Below are positions 1 through 8,335 of a stretch of 51,409 bases of DNA, piece after piece (the first letter of the stretch is position 1; every line of letters starts with the position of its first letter). Location of the stretch: the NCBI GenBank assembly GCA_964401385.1, contig CAYNYF010000024.1, forward strand, positions 1-51,409, in the 5' to 3' direction. Source of the DNA: CAYNYF01 sp964401385. GTDB taxonomy: Bacteria > Planctomycetota > Phycisphaerae > SM23-33. The notes beneath the pieces were generated by a model. It had not been told where the DNA came from, made no database searches, and saw nothing but the letters and a program-made list of their open reading frames with translations. The position numbers and the translations under genes are program-made.

Positions 1-1767
1 CAACGGCTGGTCGACATTTGCCGGGAGTACGGCATCTCGATGATCGGCCCCAACTGCCTTGGCGTGATCAACACCGATCCGAACGTGCGGTTGAATGCGT
101 CGTTTGCGCGGAAGATGCCGGCGGTGGGTCGCATCGCCTTTCTGAGCCAGTCGGGCGCGCTGTGCACGGCGGTGCTCGATTACGCCCGGGAAAAGGGCAT
201 CGGGTTCTCCAAGTTCGTCAGCTTCGGCAACAAGGCCGGCGTGACCGAGATCGAGCTGCTGGACTACCTGCACAAGGACCCGCAGACCGACGTGATCCTG
301 CTGTACCTGGAGGAGCTGCGCGACGGTCGGGCGCTGCTGGACAAAGCCAGGCGGATCACGCGCGGGCGGAACGCCAAGCCGATCCTGGCGATCAAGTCCG
401 GACGCACGCCCCAGGGCGCCGACGCCGCCGCCAGCCACACCGGCTCGCTGGCGGCCGAGGACGCCATCTGCGAGGCCGTCTTCCGCGAGGCCGGCATCAT
501 CCGCGTCACCAGCATCGAAGAGCTGTTCAACACCGCCACCCTGCTGGCGTATGAGCCCATGCCGGCGGGCAACCGCCTGGCCATCGTCACCAACGCCGGC
601 GGCCCGGGGGTGATGGCGACGGACGCGGCCGTCAACGTCGGCCTGGAGATCGGGCGGTTTGAGCCAGCCACGACGGAGAAGCTCAAGAGCGCCCTGCCGG
701 CCGCGGCCAACGTGAGCAACCCCGTAGACGTCATCGGCGACGCCCGGGCGGACCGCTACATGTCCGCGCTGGAGGCGGTGCTGGCCGATGCCAACGTCGA
801 CCAGGTGCTGGTGATCCTGACGCCCCAGTCGATGACGGACATCGAGGACATCGCCCGCAGCATCTGCCAGGTGCACCAGCGGGCCGGAAAGCCCGTCGCC
901 TGCTCGTTCATGGGCGCATCCGACGTCACAGCGGGGGTGGACATCCTGCAAGAGGCGCATATCCCCCACTACATCCTGCCGGAGTGGGCCTGCCGGGCGA
1001 TGGCCGACGTTCAGCGGCTGCGGGAATGGCAACAGCAGCCGGAAAGCCGGCCCCAGGCGCTGGCGGTCGACACCGACGCCGCCAGGGCCGTCATCGATCC
1101 CCTGCCGGCGGGTTATCTCCGCGAGGACCAGGCCCTGGCCGTGCTGAAGGCGTACGGATTCCCCGTGCCGACCTACAAGCTCTGCGGCGACAGCGACGAG
1201 GCCGTCGACTTTGCCGACCGGCTCGGCTATCCCGTCGTGCTGCGGGTCGTCAGCCCCCAGATCGTGCACAAGTTCGACGTCAAGGGCGTGGCCCTGAACC
1301 TCACTGACGCCGAGGCCGTCCGGAGAACCTACGCCAAGATGACCGACCACATCGGCAAGGTCATGCCGTCCGCGGAGATCGCGGGCATCCTCGTGCGCAA
1401 AATGATCCCGACCAGCTACGAGGTGATCCTCGGCGCCAAGCGCGACGCGGTCTTCGGGCCGACGGTGATGTTCGGCCTGGGCGGGCTGTTCGTGGCCATT
1501 CTCAAGGACGTCACCTTCGCCCTGGCCCCGATCGACGAGCTGGCCGCGGCCCGCATGGTGCGGGGCGTCAAGGCCTACCGGCTGCTGGAAGGCGCGCGCG
1601 GGATGGCGCGGGCGGACATCGGCGGGCTGGAGCAGTGCCTCCTGCGGCTGAGCCAGCTCGTGGTGGACTTCGAGCGGATCGTGGAGCTGGACCTGAACCC
1701 GCTGATCGTCGGCCCGGCCGACCAGGGCAGCGCCGTCGCCGACGTGCGCATTCGGCTGAGCGGATAG
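1..1767 (+). CDS. Acyl-CoA synthetase (ADP-forming), fused alpha-beta, 5' partial
   Basis: The frame is open from base 1, so the N-terminal part of the CoA-binding domain lies outside the window. The visible 588 residues cover the rest of the CoA-binding and ligase-CoA domains, including SQSGAL and the SHTGSLA motif whose histidine is phosphorylated in this family. They are followed by an ATP-grasp domain in the last 210 or so residues (from about LREDQALAVLKAYGFPVP). The fused alpha-beta order is that of acetate/acyl-CoA ligases (ADP-forming), which interconvert acyl-CoA, ADP and phosphate with free acid, ATP and CoA. Related proteins carry an additional GNAT (Pat) domain; none is seen here, since the protein ends after the ATP-grasp domain. 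Substrate cannot be read from sequence. The next gene is 77 bases away and unrelated. Confidence 0.9.
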   Translation, partial: QRLVDICREYGISMIGPNCLGVINTDPNVRLNASFARKMPAVGRIAFLSQSGALCTAVLDYAREKGIGFSKFVSFGNKAGVTEIELLDYLHKDPQTDVILLYLEELRDGRALLDKARRITRGRNAKPILAIKSGRTPQGADAAASHTGSLAAEDAICEAVFREAGIIRVTSIEELFNTATLLAYEPMPAGNRLAIVTNAGGPGVMATDAAVNVGLEIGRFEPATTEKLKSALPAAANVSNPVDVIGDARADRYMSALEAVLADANVDQVLVILTPQSMTDIEDIARSICQVHQRAGKPVACSFMGASDVTAGVDILQEAHIPHYILPEWACRAMADVQRLREWQQQPESRPQALAVDTDAARAVIDPLPAGYLREDQALAVLKAYGFPVPTYKLCGDSDEAVDFADRLGYPVVLRVVSPQIVHKFDVKGVALNLTDAEAVRRTYAKMTDHIGKVMPSAEIAGILVRKMIPTSYEVILGAKRDAVFGPTVMFGLGGLFVAILKDVTFALAPIDELAAARMVRGVKAYRLLEGARGMARADIGGLEQCLLRLSQLVVDFERIVELDLNPLIVGPADQGSAVADVRIRLSG

Positions 1768-1844
1768 GCCGGGCGACGCTCAATCGCCCCAAGCGAAAAC
1801 GCCGCTCTGGGTGAGCTTTGGGCTCGACAGTCAGGAGGCGTAAT

Positions 1845-3137
1845 GTGAACGGTTTCGCCGTGACAATGTGGATGGCGATTGGGTCGGCGGCCATGCTCAT
1901 CATGGGCTGCGCCGCCGATGGTGCCGACCCCTGGCCGCCGAGTTTCGTTCACTCAAAGATCGCCACCACTCTGGGCGGATACCACTCCACCACGCGGGGG
2001 ACGATCCGCCTGGTCTTCCCCCATGAAGGCAAGTGGCTTGTCTTTCGCGGCGACCCCAACACGTACCATTTCTCCGATGATGGCCTCAAATGGACGGCCA
2101 CCGAGGCCCCCCAGGCCGGCCGCAGCCACCTGATCCGCGGCAGCACCATCCATAGCTTCTACACCGTGCTGGTCGAGCCGGCGCCGAAGTGGATCTTCGA
2201 CAACTTCGTCTGCCGGGGCAGAATCTCCGGCAAGACGATCACCTGGGAGCGGCCGCGCAAACTGAACACCCGCGTCAGCTACTATCCCGACCTGAAACAG
2301 GACACCAACGGCTATTTCAGTATGACCGGGCGGGCCGTGGTACGCGACGAGAAGAACGAACCCGCGGGCACCGAGGTTCTGTGGAAGCGGTCCCAGCGCC
2401 CCGGCGACTTCCTGGAATGGGGTCCGGAGGTCCGCTGCATCAACCACGTGGGCGACCACGGCCGGGCCCGATCGTCCTGGAAAGAGATCGGCAGCACCGC
2501 GCACGAAAACCTCACCCTGGAGGACGGCAAGTCCTACGTCTTCGGCATGATGACCGTCGACGGCGCCGGCAGGCTCTACGGGAAACTCTTCGACGGGCGG
2601 AAGTGGGCCGCGGAGGACGCGGAGCTGGCCACGGGCATGTCCACCTGGGCCGGCACCGACCGGCGCATGTGCGCCGTCTTCGACCCCGCGGCAAAGGTGA
2701 TTCACCTGACCTACGTCAGCCGCGTCGGGCGGCTGTTCTATCGCAGAGGCCGCCCGCCCTACGGTCCGGAGGACTTCTCGGAGCCGGTGCAGCTTCAGTC
2801 CAAGACCTTCACCGTGGTGTTGAGCCTGGACAGCTCGCACACGCCCGCCCACGTATGGATGGTCTTCGGCAGGACGCGCTACCGGGGCAGGGACCGGCGG
2901 AACACATACGGTGAGCTGTACGTGCAGCGCTTCGACGGAAACGCCTGGAGCGAACCCGTGCTGGCCAGCGAGCCGGGCACGACGGACAACTGGTATCCCA
3001 ACATGAATGAGGACGTCCGGGACGGCGTCGGCATTCTGTACCTGAAAGGCTCCGCCCAGACGCGAAAGGGCGATCCGACGCCGCTGGACATCATGTTCGC
3101 CTCGACGGGCGCGCCCAAAGCGGCCTCCCGGCCGTGA
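1845..3137 (+). CDS. Predicted lipoprotein with an Asp-box, sialidase/BNR-like
   Basis: A 430-residue protein. I place the start at a GTG preceded by CAGGAGG at seven bases' spacing; earlier in-frame codons lack a ribosome site. The N-terminus is a hydrophobic signal ending in a lipobox-like IMGC with the cysteine near residue 22, so it is probably an exported lipoprotein. The segment FSDDGLKW matches the Asp-box of BNR/sialidase beta-propellers, and the rest has the aromatic-rich, beta-strand character of such folds, with repeated statements of the LFYRRG and MVFGR type. Such proteins in planctomycetes usually sit near glycan-degrading genes. No catalytic residue set of a known sialidase could be confirmed, so the function is left open. 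Confidence 0.75.
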   Translation: MNGFAVTMWMAIGSAAMLIMGCAADGADPWPPSFVHSKIATTLGGYHSTTRGTIRLVFPHEGKWLVFRGDPNTYHFSDDGLKWTATEAPQAGRSHLIRGSTIHSFYTVLVEPAPKWIFDNFVCRGRISGKTITWERPRKLNTRVSYYPDLKQDTNGYFSMTGRAVVRDEKNEPAGTEVLWKRSQRPGDFLEWGPEVRCINHVGDHGRARSSWKEIGSTAHENLTLEDGKSYVFGMMTVDGAGRLYGKLFDGRKWAAEDAELATGMSTWAGTDRRMCAVFDPAAKVIHLTYVSRVGRLFYRRGRPPYGPEDFSEPVQLQSKTFTVVLSLDSSHTPAHVWMVFGRTRYRGRDRRNTYGELYVQRFDGNAWSEPVLASEPGTTDNWYPNMNEDVRDGVGILYLKGSAQTRKGDPTPLDIMFASTGAPKAASRP

Positions 3138-3215
3138 AGGGCAACTGACGAGCTATACGAAAAGACCCCGGCCGGCGAGGGAGGACGCAGGCTTCCGGGT
3201 TTTCTGGAGACAACG

Positions 3216-3461
3216 ATGGAGAAAAGCGAAATTCAGGAACGAATTGTCAAGGTGGTCTGCCAGGTCCTGAACATCGATGCGGAGATGGTCTCTCCGGAGA
3301 GCAACTTCGTCTTCGACCTCGGGGCCGAGAGCACCCAGTCGGTGGAACTGGTGGCGGCCTTCGAGGAGGAATTCGACATCGACATGGAAGGCGAGGAGGC
3401 CCTGACCGTTCAGACCGTCGGCGAAGCAGCGGACTTCATCGAGAAGTACGTCAACAAGTAG
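3216..3461 (+). CDS. Acyl carrier protein, atypical
   Basis: An 81-residue acidic four-helix acyl carrier protein. It has the usual length and layout: an N-terminal helix with ERIVKVVCQVLNI, then FDLGAEST around the phosphopantetheine serine (S39), then helix II QSVELVAAFEEEFDI, and a C-terminal TVGEAADFIEKY. The attachment motif is D-L-G-A-E-S-T-Q instead of the common D-L-G-A-D-S-L-D, so the aspartate before and the leucine after the serine are both replaced. The serine is kept, so a 4'-phosphopantetheine arm is possible. No ketosynthase or other fatty-acid gene adjoins it. It may be a specialised carrier rather than the housekeeping AcpP. The site CTGGAGA lies just before the ATG. Confidence 0.9.
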   Translation: MEKSEIQERIVKVVCQVLNIDAEMVSPESNFVFDLGAESTQSVELVAAFEEEFDIDMEGEEALTVQTVGEAADFIEKYVNK

Positions 3462-3600
3462 GCCCACCCAGCGCCTGCGGGCCAGACCGACGGCGCGGGC
3501 GTCGCCCGCCTGTCCCGGCGAGCGCGGGCTGGCAAATCTCTCTCTTCAGCGGCCCCCGTGCCTGGCCGCCCGGCGAGGCGCGCATTTCGTGGGTTTGTCC

Positions 3601-3630
3601 TTGACCCGGGGCCGGGGGCTCCCCTATGAT
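3601..3630 (+). promoter_or_regulatory. Sigma70-type promoter of the cysK-metY-metXW operon
   Basis: TTGACC, an 18-base spacer and TATGAT. The predicted transcription start falls just before the SAM riboswitch, so promoter, aptamer and terminator form a standard leader. Confidence 0.8.
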
Positions 3631-3637
3631 ATATGTG

Positions 3638-3745
3638 GCATCGAGAGTGCGTGAGGGCTCTGGCCCGATGACCGTACGGCAACCTGTCCTGATGTGCAGC
3701 ATTGGGATAAGGTGCTACCGCCAGCCCTGGGCGTCGACGAAGGCT
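3638..3745 (+). ncRNA. SAM-I (S-box) riboswitch aptamer
   Basis: The conserved SAM-I core appears in order: GAGAG followed by a GAGGG run, then GGCCCGATGA, then CGGCAACC, then AAGGTGCTA with a CC downstream. This is the S-adenosylmethionine-binding four-way junction with its kink-turn and pseudoknot elements. It lies between a strong promoter and an intrinsic terminator, 250 bases upstream of cysK, metY and metX-metW, all genes of sulfur assimilation and methionine synthesis. Bound SAM should favour the terminator and switch the operon off. The outer P1 boundaries are approximate because I could not fold the sequence. Confidence 0.92.
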
Positions 3746-3817
3746 GTTGGCAGGCGCCCGGCAAGGGAACGATGCGGTCGGGAACCCGACGCTGGTCGTC
3801 GGACCCGGCAATCCGCA

Positions 3818-3848
3818 GGGCCTCTCTTTGTGGGAGGTCTTGTTTTTC
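3818..3848 (+). terminator. Riboswitch-controlled intrinsic terminator
   Basis: The arms CCTCTC and GGGAGG, with one G-T pair, enclose a five-base loop and are followed by TCTTGTTTTT. The position downstream of the SAM-I aptamer and upstream of cysK fits the expression platform. About 150 bases of leader remain between it and the cysK start. Confidence 0.8.
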
Positions 3849-3996
3849 GTGTCCCTTCCGGCTCGCCCCCGCCGCACCCGCTGCCCGAAAGATGGTTTCC
3901 GCGCCGCCTCGCGCGACTCGCCAGGCTGGACCGGTAACGAATCCGAGTTTGCCCAGGCTTGCCGCAGCAGCGGTCGCCGCATGAAGGAGTTCGTCC

Positions 3997-4950
3997 ATGG
4001 CCCGTATCTATGACGACATCACGCAGACGATCGGAAACACCCCGCTGGTCCGGATCAACAAGCTGATCCGTTCCGGCGCGACGGTGCTGGCCAAGATGGA
4101 AGGCCACAACCCGCTGGCCTCGATCAAGGACCGGATCGGCGTGTCCATGATCGACGCCGGCGAGCGCGACGGAAAGATCAAGCCGGGGACGACCATCATC
4201 GAGCCGACCAGCGGGAACACGGGTATCGCCCTGGCCTTCGTCTGCGCCGCCCGCGGCTACCGCTGCATCCTGACCATGCCGGAGTCGATGAGCATCGAGC
4301 GCCGAAAGGTGCTGCGGGCCCTGGGGGCCGACCTGGTGCTGACCCCGGCCGCCGAGGGCATGCCCGGCGCCATCCGCAAGGCCGAAGAGCTGCTCGCCCA
4401 GACGCCGGCGGCGTTCATGCCCCAGCAGTTCAACAATCCGGCCAATCCGGAGGCGCACCGGCGCACCACGGCCGAGGAAATCTGGAACGACACCGACGGG
4501 CAGGTGGACATCGTGATCGCCGGCATCGGCACCGGCGGGACGATCACCGGCGTGGCCGAGGCCATCAAGCAGCGAAAGCCGAGCTTTCGGGCCGTCGGCG
4601 TGGAGCCGCGCCAAAGCCCGGTGCTGACGCAGATGCGGGCGGGAAAGCAGATGAGCCCCGGCCCTCACAAGATCCAAGGCATCGGCGCCGGCTTCGTGCC
4701 AGCGGTGCTGAACATGGACGTGGTGGACGAGGTCATCCAGGTCGACCAGGACGAGGCGATCGAGTGGGCCCGCCGGGCCGCCAGGGAAGAAGGGCTGTTC
4801 GTGGGCATTTCCTCCGGCGCCGCCCTGCGAGCGGCCGACATGGTGGCGGCCCGCCCGGACAGCGCCGGCAAGACCATCGTCGCTATCCTGCCGAGCTTCG
4901 GCGAACGATACCTGTCTTCGCCCCTGTTCGATTTCCTGGCCCGGGAATAG
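3997..4950 (+). CDS. cysK: Cysteine synthase (O-acetylserine sulfhydrylase)
   Basis: A 317-residue fold-type II PLP enzyme of the CysK/CysM family, making cysteine from O-acetylserine and sulfide. K44 in NPLASIKDRIG is the Schiff-base lysine, TSGNTGIA (from about residue 71) binds substrate, GIGTGGTITG binds the cofactor phosphate, and SSGAA lies near the C-terminus. The length is normal for CysK and there is no CBS regulatory domain. GAAGGAG precedes the ATG. It is the first gene behind the SAM-I riboswitch, so cysteine supply appears to be tied to SAM level along with methionine synthesis. A cystathionine-beta-synthase-like role is possible, but the flanking metY and metX favour direct sulfhydrylation. 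Confidence 0.93.
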   Translation: MARIYDDITQTIGNTPLVRINKLIRSGATVLAKMEGHNPLASIKDRIGVSMIDAGERDGKIKPGTTIIEPTSGNTGIALAFVCAARGYRCILTMPESMSIERRKVLRALGADLVLTPAAEGMPGAIRKAEELLAQTPAAFMPQQFNNPANPEAHRRTTAEEIWNDTDGQVDIVIAGIGTGGTITGVAEAIKQRKPSFRAVGVEPRQSPVLTQMRAGKQMSPGPHKIQGIGAGFVPAVLNMDVVDEVIQVDQDEAIEWARRAAREEGLFVGISSGAALRAADMVAARPDSAGKTIVAILPSFGERYLSSPLFDFLARE

Positions 4951-5046
4951 AGGTGTAGTTGGGAGATTGCCCCCGCCGAGCGCGGGCGGCCGGAGAGCCC
5001 TGCTGAAGTTGATTTGGTGTTTCCGGTGGAAAGGAAGGTGAAGCCC

Positions 5047-6354
5047 ATGACGGATGGGCAACACAATTATGGTCTGGGAACGTTGGCGCTGCACGCCGGC
5101 CAGCAGCCGGACCCGACGACGACCGCGCGCGCCGTGCCCATCTACGCGACCACCAGCTACGTGTTCAAAGACACCGATCACGCGGCGAACCTGTTCGCGC
5201 TGAAGGAATTCGGCAACATTTACTCCCGGCTGATGAACCCGACCAACGACGTGCTGGAGAAGCGTCTGGCCGCCATGGACGGCGGGGCGGCGGGGCTGGC
5301 CTTCGCCAGCGGTCAGGCGGCCATCACCGCCGCCACGCTGACCATCGCCCACTCCGGCCAGAACTTCATCTCCTCCACCAGCCTGTACGGCGGAACCTGG
5401 ACCCTGTTCTCGCAGACGTTCAAGAAGCTCAACGTGGAGGTGCGCTTCTTCGACCCGGACAGCCCCGAGCAGATCCACCAACTCGTCGATGAGAACACCC
5501 GCTGCGTGTACATGGAGAGCATCGGCAATCCCAAGAACGACGTGCCCGACTTCCGCAAGATCGCCGACATCGCCCATTCCCACGGCTTGCCGGTGCTGTG
5601 CGACAACACGGTGCTGACGCCGGTGCTATTCCGCCCCATCCAGCACGGCATCGACGTGGTGATCTACTCGACCACGAAGTACATCGGCGGCCACGGGGTA
5701 CACATCGGCGGGGCGATCGTCGACAGCGGCAACTTCGGCTGGGCGGACGATCCCGGCAAGTGGCCGGAGTTCTGCGCCGCCGACGACGCCTACCACGGCG
5801 TAGTCTTCACCGAGGCGCTGAAGTCCGTCGGCAACATCGCCTACCTGGTGCACGTCCGCACGCACCTGCTGCGCGACATGGGCGGCTGCATGAGCCCTTT
5901 CGCGGCCTTTCTGTTCCTGCTGGGGCTGGAAACGCTGCACCTGCGCATGCCGCGGCACTGCCGGAACGCCCAGAAGGCGGCCGAGTGGCTCTCCCGGCAT
6001 CCGGCCGTGGCGTGGGTCAACTACCCCGGCCTGCCGGACCACCCCCACCACGCCAACGCGAAGAAATATCTGCCCGACGGGGCCGGCGGGATCGTGGGCT
6101 TCGGAATCAAGGGCGGCAAGCCGGCCGGCATCAAGTTCATCAACAGTGTCAAGCTCGCCAGTCACCTGGCCAACATCGGCGACGCCAAGACGCTGGTGAT
6201 CCACCCGGCCTCGACGACGCACCAGCAGCTCACCCCCGAAGAGCAGGCCGCCACCGGGGTGACGGACGAATACGTCCGGCTGTGCGTCGGCATCGAAGAC
6301 GTCGAGGACATCATCGCCGATCTGGACCAGGCCCTGCGGGCCTCGCAGAAATGA
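5047..6354 (+). CDS. metY: O-acetylhomoserine sulfhydrylase
   Basis: A 435-residue Cys/Met-metabolism PLP enzyme, forming homocysteine from O-acetylhomoserine and sulfide. The N-terminus has THALHAGQ-like LALHAGQQPDP and PIYATTSYVF, followed by YSRLMNPT and the PLP lysine K211 in YSTTKYIGGHG. The C-terminus carries HPASTTHQQL and VRLCVGIEDVEDI, and the length of about 430 is typical of MetY rather than the shorter MetB/MetC. I chose the ATG behind AAAGGAAGG rather than an upstream TTG. It is 96 bases after cysK and 25 before the metX fusion, in the same SAM-regulated operon. Confidence 0.93.
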   Translation: MTDGQHNYGLGTLALHAGQQPDPTTTARAVPIYATTSYVFKDTDHAANLFALKEFGNIYSRLMNPTNDVLEKRLAAMDGGAAGLAFASGQAAITAATLTIAHSGQNFISSTSLYGGTWTLFSQTFKKLNVEVRFFDPDSPEQIHQLVDENTRCVYMESIGNPKNDVPDFRKIADIAHSHGLPVLCDNTVLTPVLFRPIQHGIDVVIYSTTKYIGGHGVHIGGAIVDSGNFGWADDPGKWPEFCAADDAYHGVVFTEALKSVGNIAYLVHVRTHLLRDMGGCMSPFAAFLFLLGLETLHLRMPRHCRNAQKAAEWLSRHPAVAWVNYPGLPDHPHHANAKKYLPDGAGGIVGFGIKGGKPAGIKFINSVKLASHLANIGDAKTLVIHPASTTHQQLTPEEQAATGVTDEYVRLCVGIEDVEDIIADLDQALRASQK

Positions 6355-6379
6355 CCGCACTGCATCGCACTGAACTGAC

Positions 6380-8242
6380 ATGAGCGAAGACATCTTCCAC
6401 AGCTCTGACGCCGTCCGCAGCGCCGCGCCGCTCAAGCACGTCGAGTACGTGACCTTCGACGAGCCGCTTTCGCTGACCGGCGGGGCGCGGCTGGAGCGGC
6501 CGCGCGTGGCCTACGAGACCTACGGGCGGCTCAACGCCGCCAAAGACAACGCGGTGTTGATCTGCCACGCCCTCAGCGGCGACTCCCACGTCGCCAGCCA
6601 CGACGAGGCCGACGAGCCCGGCTGGTGGGAGATTGCCGTCGGCCCCGGCCGCTGCATCGACACCGACCGATACTTCGTCATCTGCCCCAACCTCCTGGGC
6701 GGCTGCCGCGGGACGACCGGGCCCAACAGCGTCAACCCGGCCACGGGCAGGCCCTACGGGCCGGACTTCCCCGCCATCAGCATCGCCGACATGGTCGAGC
6801 TTCAGCGCCGGCTGGTGGACTACCTGGAGGTCCGGTCGCTACAGGCCGTGATCGGCGGCTCGATGGGCGGGATGCAGGTCCTGCAATGGGCCGTCGCCTG
6901 CCCCGATCGCGTCCGCGGGGCCGTCGCCGTCGCCGCCGCCCCCCGGCTGACCAGCCAGGGGCTGGCCTTCGACGTGATCGGGCGGAACGCCATCAGCCAG
7001 GATTCCAACTTCCGCGGCGGGCACTACTACGACGTGCAGGCCGGTCCCGCCGGCGGCGTTTTCGCCCCGGCCTTTCCCGTGGGCGGGCTGGCGATCGCGC
7101 GCATGATCGGCCATATCACGTATCTCTCGCGCGAGGCCATGAGGCAGAAGTTCGGCGATAACCGCAACCAGCCCCGCCAAGTCGACAGCGCCTTCGAGAA
7201 GGACACCGCCGTCGCCAGCTACCTGGCTCACCAGGGCGACAAGTTCGTCGAGCGCTTCGACGCCAACAGCTACGTCGCCATCAGCAGGGCCATGGACAGC
7301 TTCGACCTCGGTCAGGGCGGACGGCTCACCGAGACGCTGGCGGCGGCCCGATGCCGCTGGCTGGTCATCAGTTTCACCAGCGACTGGCTCTTCCCGCCCG
7401 ATCAGTCGCGCCAGATTGTCCGGGCGCTGATCCGCTCCGAGAAGCCGGTGAGCTACTGCAACGTCGACAGCCCCCGCGGGCACGATGCGTTCCTGCTGGA
7501 AAACGAGCTGAAGACGTACGGCGGGCTGGTGGCCGGACTGCTCGCGCAGGTCGACAACGGCGCTGAAGTCGCCGAGGAGCCGGAGGAGGACGGCCACGGA
7601 CGGGTGGCTCACCACGACACGGGCATCTTTCACGGCCGGCGGCTGGACTACGACCTGATCGAGCGACTGATCACCGATGAGCTTTCCGGTGCGGCCCCAA
7701 GCGTGCTGGATTTGGGCTGCGGCGGCGGGCAGATGCTCCTGCGGCTGCGGCGTCGCGGCTGGCGGCGGCTGCTGGGGGTGGAGATCGATCAGACGGCCGT
7801 GCTGGCGTGCGTGAGGCGAGGGATCGACTGCATCCACGCCGACCTGAACGAAGGGCTGGCACAGTTCGGCGACAAGCAGTTCGATTGCGTGCTGCTGTCG
7901 CGAACGCTCCAGGCGGTGCACAATGTCGACCGCGTCGTCGAGGACATGCTCCGCGTCGGCCGGCGCTGCATCGTCTCGTTCCCCAACTTCGCCTATCAGC
8001 CGCTGCGGGAAATGCTCTATCGTGAGGGCCGGGCGCCCGAGGCGGCCGGGCTGCTGCGCTACAAGTGGTACAACACCACCAACATCCGCTTCTTCAGCAT
8101 CTCCGACTTTCAAGACTACTGCCGCGAAAAGGGCGCCGCCGTTCACCGGCTGGTCGCGCTGAACACCGAAACGCGACAGCAGGTCAGCGACGATCCCAAC
8201 CGCGACGCCGACCTGGCCATATTCGTGATCAGCCGGCCATGA
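6380..8242 (+). CDS. metX: Homoserine O-acetyltransferase fused to MetW methyltransferase-like domain
   Basis: A 620-residue fusion. Residues 1 to about 385 are a MetX alpha/beta hydrolase: LLGGCRGTTGP, the nucleophile serine near residue 160 in GGSMGGMQ, the acid in SDWLFPPDQS and the histidine in SPRGHDAFLLE. After an acidic linker (AEEPEEDG), residues from about 410 are MetW: VLDLGCGGG (a SAM-type methyltransferase loop near 441), VEIDQ, LSRTLQAV, RCIVSFPNFAY and YKWYNTTNI. MetX acetylates homoserine with acetyl-CoA. MetW is usually a separate protein encoded next to metX and reported to support its activity. The fusion fixes the two in a 1:1 ratio. It is the last gene of the riboswitch operon and supplies the substrate of MetY. 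Confidence 0.93.
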   Translation: MSEDIFHSSDAVRSAAPLKHVEYVTFDEPLSLTGGARLERPRVAYETYGRLNAAKDNAVLICHALSGDSHVASHDEADEPGWWEIAVGPGRCIDTDRYFVICPNLLGGCRGTTGPNSVNPATGRPYGPDFPAISIADMVELQRRLVDYLEVRSLQAVIGGSMGGMQVLQWAVACPDRVRGAVAVAAAPRLTSQGLAFDVIGRNAISQDSNFRGGHYYDVQAGPAGGVFAPAFPVGGLAIARMIGHITYLSREAMRQKFGDNRNQPRQVDSAFEKDTAVASYLAHQGDKFVERFDANSYVAISRAMDSFDLGQGGRLTETLAAARCRWLVISFTSDWLFPPDQSRQIVRALIRSEKPVSYCNVDSPRGHDAFLLENELKTYGGLVAGLLAQVDNGAEVAEEPEEDGHGRVAHHDTGIFHGRRLDYDLIERLITDELSGAAPSVLDLGCGGGQMLLRLRRRGWRRLLGVEIDQTAVLACVRRGIDCIHADLNEGLAQFGDKQFDCVLLSRTLQAVHNVDRVVEDMLRVGRRCIVSFPNFAYQPLREMLYREGRAPEAAGLLRYKWYNTTNIRFFSISDFQDYCREKGAAVHRLVALNTETRQQVSDDPNRDADLAIFVISRP

Positions 8243-8273
8243 CGAGCCCGCGGCGAGACCTCCCCGACTTTCT

Positions 8274-8302
8274 GTGACAATCGCGCAGAGATGTGTTACC
8301 AT
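8274..8302 (+). promoter_or_regulatory. Candidate promoter of the deoxyhypusine-synthase-like gene
   Basis: GTGACA, a 17-base spacer and TACCAT. Transcription would begin near 8309, downstream of the first possible ATG of the gene, which argues for a later translation start. Confidence 0.5.
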
Positions 8303-8335
8303 GCCCGCTCCCAGCAAGTCAGCAGCGAGAGCCGA

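Noticed and set aside
3715..5583. A 622-codon minus-strand frame across the riboswitch leader, cysK and metY
   Set aside because: It covers the riboswitch and conserved genes on the other strand and translates to low-complexity Gly/Arg/His-rich sequence.
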